Source: Manihot esculenta
Lineage: Eukaryota; Streptophyta; Magnoliopsida; Malpighiales; Euphorbiaceae
Length of the DNA: 64,000 nucleotides
Assembly (NCBI RefSeq): GCF_001659605.2
Contig: NC_035178.2
Coordinates: 7,572,062-7,636,061, forward strand
Direction: 5' to 3'
Under the pieces are notes generated by a model that saw only the letters and a list, made by a program, of their open reading frames with translations, ran no database searches and was not told where the DNA came from. The position numbers and the translations under genes were made by a program. This document shows positions 28,301 through 37,269 of the stretch, piece by piece. Each line of letters starts with the position of its first letter. Within the stretch, counting starts at the first letter, position 1.

Positions 28301-30361
28301 GTGATAATGGTAGAGGGATAAAACTGTCTTGTGATTTGGGAATAAACAAGAAGAGCAGGATTTTTTTTTTATTATTATTTTTAAGTATGAAATTATTGAA
28401 GAGATGCAAAAAAGTCCAAGGAATAGAGCAAGTGATGGTGTTGTGAAGTATACAATTGTAGCATCTAATATCTGTTAAAGAATAAAGCACACAAAAATGT
28501 GATTTAAGACTACATCTCTATTCAATTTAAGACTAGCATCTAATTTAAGAAGCAGAATGCCATGCTTTCCTTCTGCAGTGCCAAACTACAAAGTTAAAAT
28601 GCTTACTAGATACTTTGATGACTACTTACACCTGCCCTTTTGAATTGTCTATATTTGTGATATGACGAGTTTCAATTTGTTGGCTGTGACTTTATAACCT
28701 TATGTTTGTTCCATCCTTTCCAATTTATGAATTCTGATGTTTTTCCTCTAACATTCTTTGCTCGAGGCTTGACTGGTATAATGAGAATGTTGATTTGTGC
28801 AGCTTTAAGGATTCAATGTTGTCGTTGACGGAGCACAATGACAAACAGGTAGTCTCTTCCACTCTCCTTTCTGCAATTTTAAACTTCTACAATCTTTATC
28901 ATGCATTTCCTATGCCCCAAAGTATTTTTCCTCTTTGGAAGTGAACACTTCAAAAGAGACATAATTAATGTGCTTATAATTACATTAGATTCCATGTATT
29001 AACCTTAGACTAATTGTGCACTTCAGTATAACCATTTCTCATTCCAGATCAGCAGTTAAAAGTTTGGAGTTACTATTTTATGTTCTGAGAGAAAAAAAAA
29101 AAAAACTGGAAAGACAAACAGATAGGATGACAAACTGTTTGGAACTGGTGGATGAGCATTTAACTTTATGAATGGAAACCATACTCATTATTTAGTGAAT
29201 TGATTCTGCAGCGACTTATTTTTGGTATACATTTATATAAACTTTGGGGTGGAAGATACGAGTTTTTATGTGTGTTGCAATCAACAGGTTCATCAAATTG
29301 CACGAAACTTCCGAGACAAATGGTTTCCTCGACATAGCAGAAAATATAGTTATATGGATAGGGAGGATGGAAACAAGGAGTTTCACAGAGGATTAATCAA
29401 CAATAAGATTCCAACTTCATCACAGAATCATTTGCATGATCCGGGTCTACGGTCTACAGAAGCAATAGATTGTGACACCCAGTCAAAGCGAGCAACCTCA
29501 GTAGAAATTGCTGTTCAGAAGGGCTATTCTGCACCTTGTGTTGTTGATGGTATGAGAACTCGCAAGCGTAAAAGCCGATGGGATCAACCGGCTAATGAAA
29601 CAACATCTTCAAAATCTCTTCAGCATGATGATCAGAAGATTCAATCTGGGTTGCTGCAACAATCTGAATATAAACCACCACCTGGAATAGGTAATGATGT
29701 GTTGGATTGCATGGGGAAACAAACCGGAGAGAACAGTTATTGCCCTCATTGCTTTCGCAATTACCGTCAACAAGATGAAGCTAGTTGTTCTGATAATGAA
29801 AGGCTGAATATCCAAAGTGATGTTCCACCTGGATTTTCATCTCCCCACAATCTCACTCTGGTTCCATCCAATTCTTCACTAATCACTGCTGATCTCCCTG
29901 TTGGACATCCTCAGAGAAAATTCATTTCCTGCTTACCTGTCTCGTATGGAATTCCATTGCCTATTGTGCAGCAATTTGGGTTGCCTCAGGATGGAACTGT
30001 GCAGAATTGGACAGTCGCCCCTGGCATGCCTTTCCATCCTTTCCCTCCACTTCCTCCATTGCCCCATCACAAGAAAGAAACTCCATCTTCTTCTGCCATT
30101 AATTTAATGGTGATTGATAAAACTACAGAAGGCCAATGGGACAGACTTGATCCTGCTGCTTGTTATCCAAATGAAAACAATCCAGGCACCAATCTTAACC
30201 AACCAGACTTGTATGTTCGTGGTGAAAATGTCCAACACACATTAAAACGAGCTAAGGGATTCTCGCATGATTTGGGAAAGAGGTACTTTAGGCAGCAGAA
30301 GTGGAATAAAGGGCTTGGCCCCCCATGGATTTGGAAGAGCTGGATGGGTGGGGATGCGTAG
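193..30361 (+). CDS. ASHH2: Histone H3K36 methyltransferase, ASHH2/SDG8/EFS type (17 coding exons)
   Basis: Nuclear SET-domain enzyme. In Arabidopsis this family deposits H3K36 di/trimethylation and controls flowering and other developmental genes. Coding exons by splice sites: 193-2800, 2943-3150, 3790-3950, 4036-4115, 4893-5024, 5119-5235, 6095-6187, 22123-22200, 22411-22467, 24493-25285, 25368-25423, 25922-26001, 26118-26200, 26352-26431, 27786-27865, 28803-28848, 29288-30361. They sum to 5826 nt, an open frame of 1941 aa ending in TAG. A low-complexity N-terminus (about 900 aa) precedes a CW zinc finger near aa 908-960 ([11 protein letters not shown], then CEW). The AWS domain is near aa 1020-1066 and the SET domain near 1068-1195 ([22 protein letters not shown]), followed by post-[12 protein letters not shown] helical TFIIS-N-like segment (about 1462-1560) and a tail with [14 protein letters not shown] follow. 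The first in-frame ATG after the stop at 184 is used; upstream exons are possible. All catalytic motifs look intact. Confidence 0.93.
3151..3789 (+). other. Intron within the CW zinc finger
   Basis: A GT-AG intron interrupts the CW finger after the TG of the second tryptophan codon. Translation resumes with ICKDNM at 3790. It contains a poly-T tract ahead of the acceptor and no recognisable insertion. Confidence 0.8.
7010..7281 (-). repeat. 3' LTR of the gypsy element
   Basis: Right-hand LTR in the element's own reading direction. It is 272 bp, the same length as its partner at 16183-16454 with scattered substitutions. The TSD TGGAT lies immediately outside at 7005-7009. Confidence 0.93.
7330..8139 (-). 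pseudogene. Gypsy integrase C-terminal half and chromodomain-like tail
   Basis: Minus-strand translation gives [18 protein letters not shown] just left of the copia insertion. It continues through the integrase C-terminal region ([28 protein letters not shown]). A shifted frame then gives a chromodomain-like segment ([19 protein letters not shown]) near 7330-7430. A stop around 7980 and a frameshift near 7430 break it. Confidence 0.85.
8140..8364 (+). repeat. 5' LTR of the copia element
   Basis: Begins TGTTGAGATTC and ends GGTTTCA, followed directly by the tRNA-Met primer-binding site. It contains a TATA-like stretch (AGTATATATACC) near 8276. Confidence 0.95.
8365..8380 (+). promoter_or_regulatory. 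Copia primer-binding site (initiator tRNA-Met)
   Basis: TGGTATCAGAGCC is complementary to the 3' end of plant initiator tRNA-Met and abuts the 5' LTR, as expected for minus-strand priming. Confidence 0.9.
8900..12014 (+). pseudogene. Copia gag-pol remnant (protease, integrase, RT, RNase H)
   Basis: The protease active-site region reads [12 protein letters not shown] where functional copies have DSGAS, so it is inactivated. Integrase follows ([38 protein letters not shown]) with stops near 9380 and 9838. Reverse transcriptase spans about 10530-11250 ([27 protein letters not shown]). RNase H continues to 12014 ([20 protein letters not shown]). Further stops lie near 10951 and 11574. The RT catalytic YVDD is kept. 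Frames switch several times. Confidence 0.9.
12022..12247 (+). repeat. 3' LTR of the copia element
   Basis: Same start (TGTTGAGATTC) as the 5' LTR. It ends CAGTTT and is followed directly by the TSD CTCAC. The two terminal bases present in the 5' LTR are missing. Confidence 0.93.
12345..12644 (+). mobile_element. TRIM (miniature LTR retrotransposon), 300 bp
   Basis: Two short LTRs (12345-12459 and 12531-12644, about 115 bp, alignable throughout) flank 71 bp. That internal piece begins with a Met-tRNA-like primer-binding site (TGGTATCAGGGCC) and ends with a purine tract (TAAGGGG). The perfect TSD GAATG lies at 12340-12344 and 12645-12649. There is no coding capacity. It sits in the same gypsy integrase as the copia element. 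Gypsy translation reads up to [13 protein letters not shown] on one side and resumes with [18 protein letters not shown] on the other. Confidence 0.92.
12650..16137 (-). pseudogene. Gypsy gag-pol remnant (gag, PR, RT, RNase H, start of integrase)
   Basis: Read leftward on the minus strand. Gag begins near 16137 and carries a zinc knuckle [14 protein letters not shown] near 15200. Aspartic protease [14 protein letters not shown] is near 14945. Reverse transcriptase runs about 14390-13760 ([31 protein letters not shown]) and RNase H about 13600-13150 ([12 protein letters not shown]). A degraded integrase core follows (about 13080-12650, ending [13 protein letters not shown]). At least three frame breaks and stops near 13020 and 14640 show it is dead. 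Strand is opposite to the host gene. Confidence 0.9.
16183..16454 (-). repeat. 5' LTR of the gypsy element
   Basis: A 272-bp partner of 7010-7281. Only about 45 bp separate this LTR from the gag start. The adjoining bases (ATTGGCCATAG on the minus strand) fit no standard primer-binding site well, so part of the leader may be deleted. Confidence 0.92.
16460..18288. other. Intronic AT-rich DNA, no gene
   Basis: It contains a segment with a GGCGCC-type repeat flavour (16890-17240), long AT-rich tracts, and a direct repeat of a 25-bp phrase ending GCATTTCGATATATAT at about 17938 and 18012. No coding signal was seen. Confidence 0.5.
18289..19921 (+). mobile_element. Non-autonomous LTR retrotransposon
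   Basis: Two 276-bp similar direct repeats (18289-18564 and 19646-19921) start TGTTAGCATTAA / TATTAGAATTAA and end AAATTTCA. A strong purine tract (AAGGGGGAG) abuts the second. The base run after the first (TTGTTATCATATC) resembles a decayed Met-tRNA primer site. The roughly 1.1-kb interior has no polymerase coding and includes a GC-rich block (18769-18880) and AT microsatellites. No clear TSD was found. Confidence 0.75.
18769..19400. repeat. GC-rich/AT-rich insertion with inverted ends (possible DNA element)
   Basis: A block rich in GCCTCGCCTCG-like words at 18769-18880 is followed by long TATATA tracts. A shorter related block in inverted sense lies at about 19362-19400 (GGCATTGCCTCGCGGTGA). 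This suggests a decayed terminal-inverted-repeat element inside the LTR element. Ends and TSD could not be fixed. Confidence 0.3.
19985..20760. repeat. Diverged dispersed repeat
   Basis: Contains phrases such as GCCGTTATTTATAGG and CACCGTTACCTGTTATT, followed by TTTATTTGATG...GATTATGTATCTTAG. Similar phrases occur in the same order at about 27500-27725 in a later intron of the same gene. Two copies of one unclassified family seem likely. Confidence 0.4.
20761..22122. other. Remaining intron before the second SET exon
   Basis: Moderately AT-rich intronic sequence without recognisable coding domains. It ends in a good pyrimidine tract and CAG acceptor at 22122. Confidence 0.5.
23395..24416 (+). 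pseudogene. L1-type LINE remnant (reverse transcriptase C-terminal part)
   Basis: Broken plus-strand frames read [17 protein letters not shown], the plant LINE RT catalytic motif FADD, near 23675-23720. They continue through [11 protein letters not shown] and EEMWMLRW, phrases typical of the C-terminus of plant L1 polymerases. Many stops and frameshifts are present. The tail ends in a TTGTTATTGTTG-like simple repeat. It lies in the intron before the exon at 24493. Confidence 0.8.
25518..25602. repeat. Small intronic inverted repeat
   Basis: AAACTCCCAGG and its complement CCTGGGAGTTT lie about 65 bp apart, with a weaker nested AAGACTACA/TGTAGT pairing. It may form a hairpin in the pre-mRNA. 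Function unknown. Confidence 0.4.
26201..26351 (+). other. GC-AG intron in the ASHH2-type gene
   Basis: The exon ends AAAAATG and the intron begins GCAAGT, which fits the rare GC donor consensus. The acceptor is TTGCTTTCAG. Using it joins N-G-L-R-M in frame with the next exon. No GT donor nearby preserves the frame and the conserved helix. Confidence 0.75.
26585..27214 (+). mobile_element. TRIM-like miniature LTR element with an expanded 3' LTR
   Basis: The LTR copies are 26585-26762 and 26951-27214, both starting TGTGGGA(T/C)CC. The first is followed directly by TTGGTATCAAAGTC, a Met-tRNA-like primer site. Flanks share AAAT (26581-26584 and 27215-27218), a partial TSD. The second LTR is longer because a 97-bp segment is tandemly duplicated (starts at 27013 and 27110). 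Each LTR holds a near-palindrome; in the first, GATGTGGGATT and AATCCCACATC face each other at 26606-26630. Confidence 0.75.
27480..27730. repeat. Second copy of the 19985-20760 repeat family
   Basis: GGCCATTATTTATAGG...CTATTACCTGTTACC and ATGGTTATGTATCTTTGC run parallel to the phrases at 19985-20620. Identity is modest. Confidence 0.4.
28167..28240. repeat. 37-bp tandem duplication
   Basis: Two adjacent copies beginning AGAAGCAATAGAATACACC at 28167 and 28204 differ at one visible base (CTCGTG/CTTGTG). Intronic. Confidence 0.85.
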
Positions 30362-31904
30362 GAAATAACTTAAGAGGTGTATGCAGCAATGTAGGGAGTG
30401 TAACAAATGAGCACAAAAATTCATAACTGTGCACAGGATATAGGTCAATTGCATTAATCAGCAAAGCAGTACCTAAATGAACGTTCGTTTGTAGGAAAAC
30501 AACTCAAGAGCGTCTGGATTTTCTCCCGTACTTTGATGTATTCTCAATTCTTTTCTTTCAGGGTTTTACAGTCAATGGAAAATTCATTGAATTTCAGAAT
30601 TATAGTCTTCTTACTTGAGTTCTAATACAATAGCTGAGGAAAAACATGCTGAAATCTGGTAACTTGTTCTCTGATAATAATCCATCTGTCCAGCTGTCAA
30701 AGAGGCAGGTGTTTTCTGTTCATGTATCATTTCATACAAGGTGTAAGATTATATATAGTCAGTGGAAGAAAATTTTAACACTTCCATTGGTATCTTCCTA
30801 TGAGAGAAGAAAATATATTCTGGTCTGGGAAAAGGCAGATTACCATTTCTTCAATGCTTATATATATATTTATTCTGCAAGTACATTGTTGTAAATTTTC
30901 CATGATTTGGTCAGAAATTGTTGTTTGGATCTCTTGTTGACTTGCAGAAAAGTGGACTAATTTTTCATCTAACCGATGCTAGTTGTTACAGAATTTACAA
31001 ATTTAAGGATAAATTTTTGTAGTTGTGGAAATATTTCAGAATCAGGTTTCTGTCACAGTTCTGGATAACTCACAGAAGTGGTTTGTGGTTGCGTCGCCTA
31101 CACTGGTGCATGAGCAATTTAGTAGCACTCAGCAGATCTAATCAATTGTGGTTGCTACTTGCTTCTTCTTCTTCTTCTTCTTCCTGTTTCTGTTCATGGG
31201 TCCATTGACCCCCTAAATTATAATTGTGTTATCCTAGGTAATACAACTGTTACACCTTTATTCAGAGAATGTGGGGGAATTGGCCAACTAAATTCTACTT
31301 GAAAGATACTGTTTTCTAATGAAATGGAGTTCAGATGCATGGTGAAAATGGCTACCAGTGGATTAGCATTTGCGAACAACTTACCTCATTCATCATTTGA
31401 AACAAAAAATTTTACAAAAATTTAATTCAATTGATTTCATTTTTAAAAAATTATTTTTAATAATTTTTAAAGAATTTATTTTTTTTTATTTTTTTATTTA
31501 CTTAAAAAGACTTATTTTAAATAAATTAAAATTTTGCATTATTTTATAATACATTATTAAAATTTTTTTTTTATAAAATAAATTATACCAAATAAAGGGT
31601 TAACTTACTGCAAAGAATACATATATTAGATAGATAGAGGTGTTCATTTTCCCCCTACATTTCTAATGGGGAAATGTGTAAAAAGCTGCATTTTTCTAAA
31701 GACGCTTTAATTATAGGGCACTGCTAATCTGAGCATTAGTTTTGACACTTTGCATGGGATTCTCTTTCACGAGCGAGTAAGAACGTCGGGTAATTTATGC
31801 AGATGATACAACAATTTATAGGCTTAGAATGATAAAAGGCAGCTAAATTTGATTTTAGCCAGAGATAGTTTGAACGGCCGGTGTACCAATTTATAAATAT
31901 ATAA
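30362..31904 (+). other. 3' UTR and downstream intergenic DNA of the ASHH2-type gene
   Basis: No gene was found. The first few hundred bases are presumably 3' UTR. A TTC trinucleotide run occurs near 31163-31183. From 31420 the sequence becomes very AT-rich. Confidence 0.5.
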
Positions 31905-33550
31905 TAGACTAAATTATATTTTACACTTTAAATTTTAATGTAATTAATAGATCATTTTCTCTACTTCTAAAATCAAACACTTAAATTCTTAAATTTTAAA
32001 TTTATTTAACTCAAAATCATTCTTCAATAACTCTATTAAATTTCTATTAATGGAGTGTATAATAATAAAAATATCCGCTCTCACTTTCTACTCATTTCAA
32101 TTTGAGATTAGAGTATAAAATAAAGACTTAAATTCCTGAGTTTTAAATTTATTTAACTCAAAATCTTTTCACGATGACTATTAAATTTCCATTAATGGAA
32201 TGTATAATGATAAAAATATCCATTCTCAACTTTTTACCCGTTTCAATTTGAGATTAGAGTATAAAATATAAATTTCCATTAATGGAATGTATAATGATAA
32301 AAATATCCATTCTCAACTTTTTACCCGTTTCAATTTGAGATTAGAGTATAAAATATAAATTTCCATTAATGGAATGTATAATGATAAAAATATCCATTCT
32401 CAACTTTTTACCCGTTTCAATTTGAGATTAGAGTATAAAATAGAGATAGAGATGAAAGAACATGAAAAAGAGATAAGAGTGAAATATGAAACAAAAGACC
32501 CAAAGATTTCAATCAAAGTCTATCTCCACTCCTCTCTTACAGATCCTCAGCACCTCATCTCTGCAACATACCACAATTGTGAAATTGAAATATTTAGATT
32601 CACTCTTATTTACAAGAATTTTGCATAATAAAAATGCTTGTGCATAATAAAAATGCTTGCAATTTAAGATGGTAAAGAAATTAAACAATGGGAGCAGTAA
32701 AGGAGATGAAAGTTTCAATTTTTAATTTTCAAAAGTATTGAATGCATCCCTTCCTGATTCACCTAAACAATTCCAGCAGTGCTCAGAAGCAAAATCAATT
32801 CCAAGTTCCAGATTTCATCTAAATTATGCAAATAAATAAATAAAAACTCATTCAACAATCAAATAACATACGCCTTAAATTACAAGAATGAAGAAACACT
32901 TAGCATTATGCTAGATCTAGATTACTAATCTCAATCTCAATAATTAATAAAGCAAGTATATTAAATATACAAATAGACAAAGAGAGTAAAAATATATCAG
33001 ATGTAGAGAAAAGAACCGATCTGTTCATTTTTATTAAGGGGAGAATCGATCTATCTTTATCGTTAGAGAAGATGTTTCATAACAAGGAACATTCATCAGT
33101 CTCTTTCATAAGAAATAGTCGTTTTCTTCATCTTCATCTATGATCGAAGAATCCCGTGAGAAGAAAAAGAAGAAGCTCTTTAATGATCTAAATACTATGG
33201 AGATTATTGTTTTTATCTACATAATTAATTATTTGGCTCACAAGAAGATCCAATTTAAAGTAGATGTTGATTTCTAGAGAATCATTTTGACTAGTTGTAT
33301 TGTAATTTTTGAAGAAATAATGCTGTGGTTGTTGAAAATGATGAGAGTTTATCATTGAAAGCCAGATCACTTGAGAAGGAGAGAGGGGAGTATTACTGGT
33401 ATTAAAATGATTTCTCTCTTTCTGCGTATTTAAATATTTAACTAACAGATTTTAGAAATTCAGAAATTTAAATATTTAATTTTAAAAATAAATGATCAAT
33501 TCTCAATTATACTAAAACTCAAAAATTAAAAGTATAATTTACCCTGTATA
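31905..33550. mobile_element. Possible non-autonomous DNA element with long diverged inverted ends
   Basis: The left end (TAAATTATATTTTACACTTT...GATCATTT, about 31910-31960) resembles the complement of the right end (GATCAATTCTCAATTATACT...AAGTATAATTTACCCTG, about 33490-33547). No coding capacity. It includes an 87-bp tandem array. Boundaries are approximate and no TSD was confirmed. Confidence 0.35.
32039..32445. repeat. 87-bp tandem repeat, three units plus a diverged one
   Basis: Units begin AATTTCCATTAATGG at 32184, 32271 and 32358, exactly 87 bp apart and nearly identical. A diverged earlier unit starts at 32039 (AATTTCTATTAATGG). The array ends near 32445. Confidence 0.9.
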
Positions 33551-33980
33551 ATAATAAAATATTTAAATTCATTTTATCACTTAAAATTTCATCAACTTTT
33601 CTATTTAAGTAATATAGCATCCCTATTAACATGTGATAGTTAATAATCTTTGCTTATATATGTCACTTATTAAATTAAAAAAAAATATATATATATATAT
33701 TTTTCTATTTCATCTTTAATATTTAATTAATTTTTTAATATTCTAATAAAAAATCTATCTAATAATTAATTTACCGAGACAATGTCAAAGACTTCTCTTT
33801 GCTCTAGCAATGTAGTTCACCTTCAGCAATGCCACCTAAGGCCTTAATAAAAAATTATCATAACTAAATCTGAATCGATTAAAATTATTAATATTGAATC
33901 TAGACCAATCAGATTAAAATTTACTCTAAATTACTTAAATTCATTCATAATCTTATTATTAATATTCAAAATAAAAAAAT

Positions 33981-34322
33981 AAATTCAATTAAACCCTTAT
34001 ATTTTTACTTAAAAGACCAAATAAATTTAATTTAATTTTTTTATAAATTAAATTCTTATATTTTTGCTTAAGGTCATAACTTAATATAATATTATTTTTT
34101 AATAATAAAATTTTATTTTTATAACTTTAAAAAATTATTTATTATTTTTATATTTTTTTATATTAATTAAAATATTAATTTAATATTTTAAAAAATAAAA
34201 AATAATATTATATAAAATCATTACTTATTTAATTTCAAGTAAAAATATATGAGTTTAATTGATAAAAAAATTAAATTAAATTTATTTGACCTTAAATCAA
34301 ATATGGAGATTTAATTGAATTT
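33981..34322. mobile_element. MITE-like AT-rich hairpin element
   Basis: The ends AAATTCAATTAAA (33981-33993) and TTTAATTGAATTT (34310-34322) are exact complements. The pairing continues inward over most of each arm, including AATAAATTTAATTTAATTTT and TATATTTTTACTT on both sides. The middle is AT-only. No coding capacity. Its right end coincides with the insertion point of the next LTR element. Confidence 0.7.
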
Positions 34323-35078
34323 CACGTTATGATATCTAGAAAATAGGGTTTACTGTATGAGAGTAAGCTTAGCATAGGGAGATCACATCTCTCCCCCTTT
34401 ATCCCTTTTTCTTTTATCCTCTAGTGATGCATAACCGCTATCATGTTACGGTGCCACCTGTCCCTGTCACTCAGACCCGTACGTACGGATGTGCCAGCAT
34501 ACTCTTCTCTGTCAGACGACCATTTAATTTCCCTCCGCAAGCATACTGATAGGGTTGCGAGATGACTGGACCTGCTCTCCTACCTTCCATCACATCAACG
34601 AACTAGGCCATCATCTGGTGGACCCATACGTGGGTCAGTCCGGCCTGCCTTGGTCACGGACTGGAGTACATGATATTAGGTCAGCTTAATTTAGGGGGTT
34701 TTGATAGGTTTTGAGCCTATATATTTCTCCAGGGTCCGACCTCACCCCAGGGTGTAAGAAGCTCGGTGGTCATCAAGTGCCCCTTTACCTTCTCGGTAGT
34801 TATTCCATGAGTAATGAGAGGGTAAATTCCTAGGTCCTCATTATGATCGTACGGCCTTAGGGAGGCTCCTGTCAAAAACGTCCTTTCTTTACCTTTACTC
34901 TTTTCAAATTCAAACTCTTCATTTCTCTCCAGACTCTTCTTCTTACTTTTCTCCCTGTACTTCGTCTTCCTCACTTCCTGCAAAATCTCTGCAAGGTACG
35001 TCTTCTGCTCTCTAATGACTACCCCTAGACTCCCTGATGTCTTAAATCTGAGGTCCTCCATCACCTCTACATCCCTTT

Positions 35079-35769
35079 TAGGACTATAATCGAACTGAGC
35101 TGAACCGAACTTTGATAAGCTCAGGCTCGATTAGAAAATAAATTTAAAAGTTCGAGTTCGAGCTCGAGCTCCATTTATAAACTCGAACTCGATTCATAAA
35201 ATAAATATTAAACTCGAGCTCGGTTCGAGCTTGATTCGTAATAAGCTCGTTTATCATATTAACGAGCCAACTCAAACTCTATTCAAAAAGGCTCGAATTT
35301 GAGCTCATTTAGGCTCGAATTTGAGCTCGATTATATTATAAACAAACTCAATATAATTTAAATTTATTTAAATTATAAACAAATTTAAATTATAAGATTA
35401 TTAAGAGACTTCTAAATTTAATTTTTTTATTTAATTAAGTCTCTCGAACCCAAAACTAATGAAAAAGAATGCAGAAGGGTTGTCCTTTTATAGAGAAGTC
35501 ACGATTCTCCATATCTTTTCAACTTTCGATGTGGGATTAGTGTTAGCAAACAATCTTGTTTGCGAGCCTGCTCACGAGCTTGTTCACGAGCCAGCTCGCG
35601 AGGCTAAACGAGCCGAATACTGCTAAGCTCAAGCTCGGCTCGTTTATTAAACGAGCCTAAAAAGTGAGCTCGAGCTCGACTCATTTAAAAAACGAACCGA
35701 GCCCGATCGAGCTTTTATCGAGCCGAGCCTCGAATAGCTCACGAACAGTTTGGTTCGTTTACACCCCTA
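35079..35769. mobile_element. hAT-type non-autonomous element, 691 bp
   Basis: A perfect 8-bp TSD ATCCCTTT lies at 35071-35078 and 35770-35777. The inverted ends are TAGGACTATAATCGAACTG and, on the other strand, TAGGGGTGTAAACGAACC. Subterminal regions are packed with GAGCTCG and GCTCGAGC words, as in many hAT subterminal repeats. No transposase coding. It is nested in the Tat-like element. Confidence 0.88.
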
Positions 35770-35895
35770 ATCCCTTTCCAACTTCTTCTCTCGGGAATAC
35801 CTAAATACCTCCATCTATCACATTAGGACTCCTCACCGCAATGAGAGGATCGTTCTTCCACCTCCGGGTTTGACTGACCCCAGTGGGATCGTAAA

Positions 35896-36255
35896 TTGAT
35901 TTTCTTTGTCAAGCAACGCGAATTTGATTTGACCTTCCCTTTTTCTCCTTTTTTCATTAAGGTTTTTCGTTATTTCGGAATAACTCCTCGTATGCTCTTT
36001 TCCAACTCCATTCTTTTCATGTGTTCTTTTGAATTTATCAACCTGTGTTGTAGTTTTGCCCCGTCTACTGTTCAGGGGTTTTATTATTTTGCTCCCTGGG
36101 AAGAATTGTTTATCTTCTCAGGGTATAAAGATTCCATTAAGGGTTGGGTGGAAGGTTTTGTAGTGGTGGAGTTGAATGAAGGCTTTGAGATAACATGGGA
36201 TGTGGATCTCTCCTGGAGGGATATCCCCCCGGTTACAATGACCCCCCGGTTGTAA
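35896..36255 (+). pseudogene. Fragment resembling the plant 'putative gypsy type transposon' domain
   Basis: Plus-strand translation contains FPFSPFFIKVFRYFGITPRM and later FYYFAPWEELFIF followed by KDSIKGWVEGFVVVE. The order of a P-F-F-x-x-V-x-R/x-F-G block, a Y-x-F block and a K-G-W block recalls the Pfam family called Transposase_28 (gypsy-type transposon). It lies antisense to the inferred element direction, as some extra ORFs in Tat elements do. About 119 codons, with no clear start context. Family assignment is from memory of the motif order. Confidence 0.45.
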
Positions 36256-36739
36256 TGACCTTCCCACAGACGAAGCCAATTGATATTCTGATATCTAAAA
36301 AATAGAGTTTACAGTATGAGAGTAAGCTTAGCCTGGAGAAATCACGTCTCTCACCCTTTATCCCTTTTCCTGTTGTCCTCTAGTGACGCATAACTGCTAC
36401 CCTACTGTAGTGTCACATGTCCCTGTCACTCAGGCCCGTACGGATGTGCCAGCGTACCCCTCTCTATCAGACGACCATTTGATTCCCCTGACGCGCATGC
36501 TGATAGGGCTGCGAGGTGATTGGGCCTGCTCTCCTACTTTCCATCACATCACCGGGCTAGGCCATCCCCTGGTAGACCCGCGTGTCCCTGGTAGACCCGC
36601 GTGTGGGTCAATCCGACCTGCCTTGGCTGGACTATATGATATTGAACCGGCCTACTTTAGGGGTTTTGATGGGTTTTGAGCCTATGTTTTTCTCTAGGAT
36701 CCGGCCTCACTCATGGTGTAAGAAAGCCGGCAGTCATCA

Positions 36740-37269
36740 GAACTTATTGAGTTATTTTTTCTAAAATGATATCGGAACCATTTAAAATGGTTTGGGCGTG
36801 AGTCCTGTTTTCTGAAGTGGGGGTTTCGAGCAAACAGTAACAATGCAAAAAAATTTTAAAAAATATAGTAAATAAAACACAAGCAGGCAGCTATGATAAG
36901 GATTGATTTTTGTTTTTTTTTTGGGTTAAAAGGAAAGAAGAATTATTTGTTACTGTTATTTATTTTTGCCGTAAAAATACATGCCCATATAGATTGTTGA
37001 AGTAAGACCAGATTCACCTTTCTTTTCAAAGCTTCTTATTTTTCCAAAACGTCTTTAATGGTGATGGTACTGCATGATCCAACTAGCACCCACTCACTGG
37101 GTTTTACTAGTCGGTCAGAAAATTTGGGAGCTTTCACGCCAACTTCAAATTATCTTTAAAATATAGTCGAACACAAAGGAATATGTCAAGGCCAAAGTCC
37201 CAGAATACCAATAGATGTAGACGACAAAAATTTACATGTAATAATGGTTCAACAAAGAATCTAAATAAT
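36740..37269. other. Downstream region of the amino acid permease gene
   Basis: Probably includes the permease 3' UTR on the minus strand. No additional gene seen. Confidence 0.5.

Larger units (their letters stand above)
34322..36739 (-). mobile_element. Tat-like gypsy LTR element, non-autonomous
   Basis: The LTRs (34322-34775 and 36281-36739, about 455 bp) align over their length. On the minus strand the right LTR ends ATCA and is followed by ATTGGCTTCGTCTGTGGGAA. This resembles the TTGGCGCCGTCTGTGGG leader typical of Tat/Ogre elements, so it is read on the minus strand. Flanks GAATT (34317-34321) and GAACT (36740-36744) form an imperfect TSD. The interior is about 1.5 kb, nearly half of it a hAT insertion. 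There is no pol. Confidence 0.75.

Noticed and set aside
31150..31190. TTC trinucleotide run as a regulatory repeat
   Set aside because: Ordinary plant microsatellite, short.
34717..35064. 115-codon minus-strand frame with a charged lysine-rich segment
   Set aside because: Starts inside the Tat-like interior and ends inside its LTR; no homology recognised. Possibly a gag scrap, not a gene.
36100..36260. Second permease-type or host exon between 35896 and 36255
   Set aside because: Lies between paired LTRs and resembles a transposon-associated domain instead.
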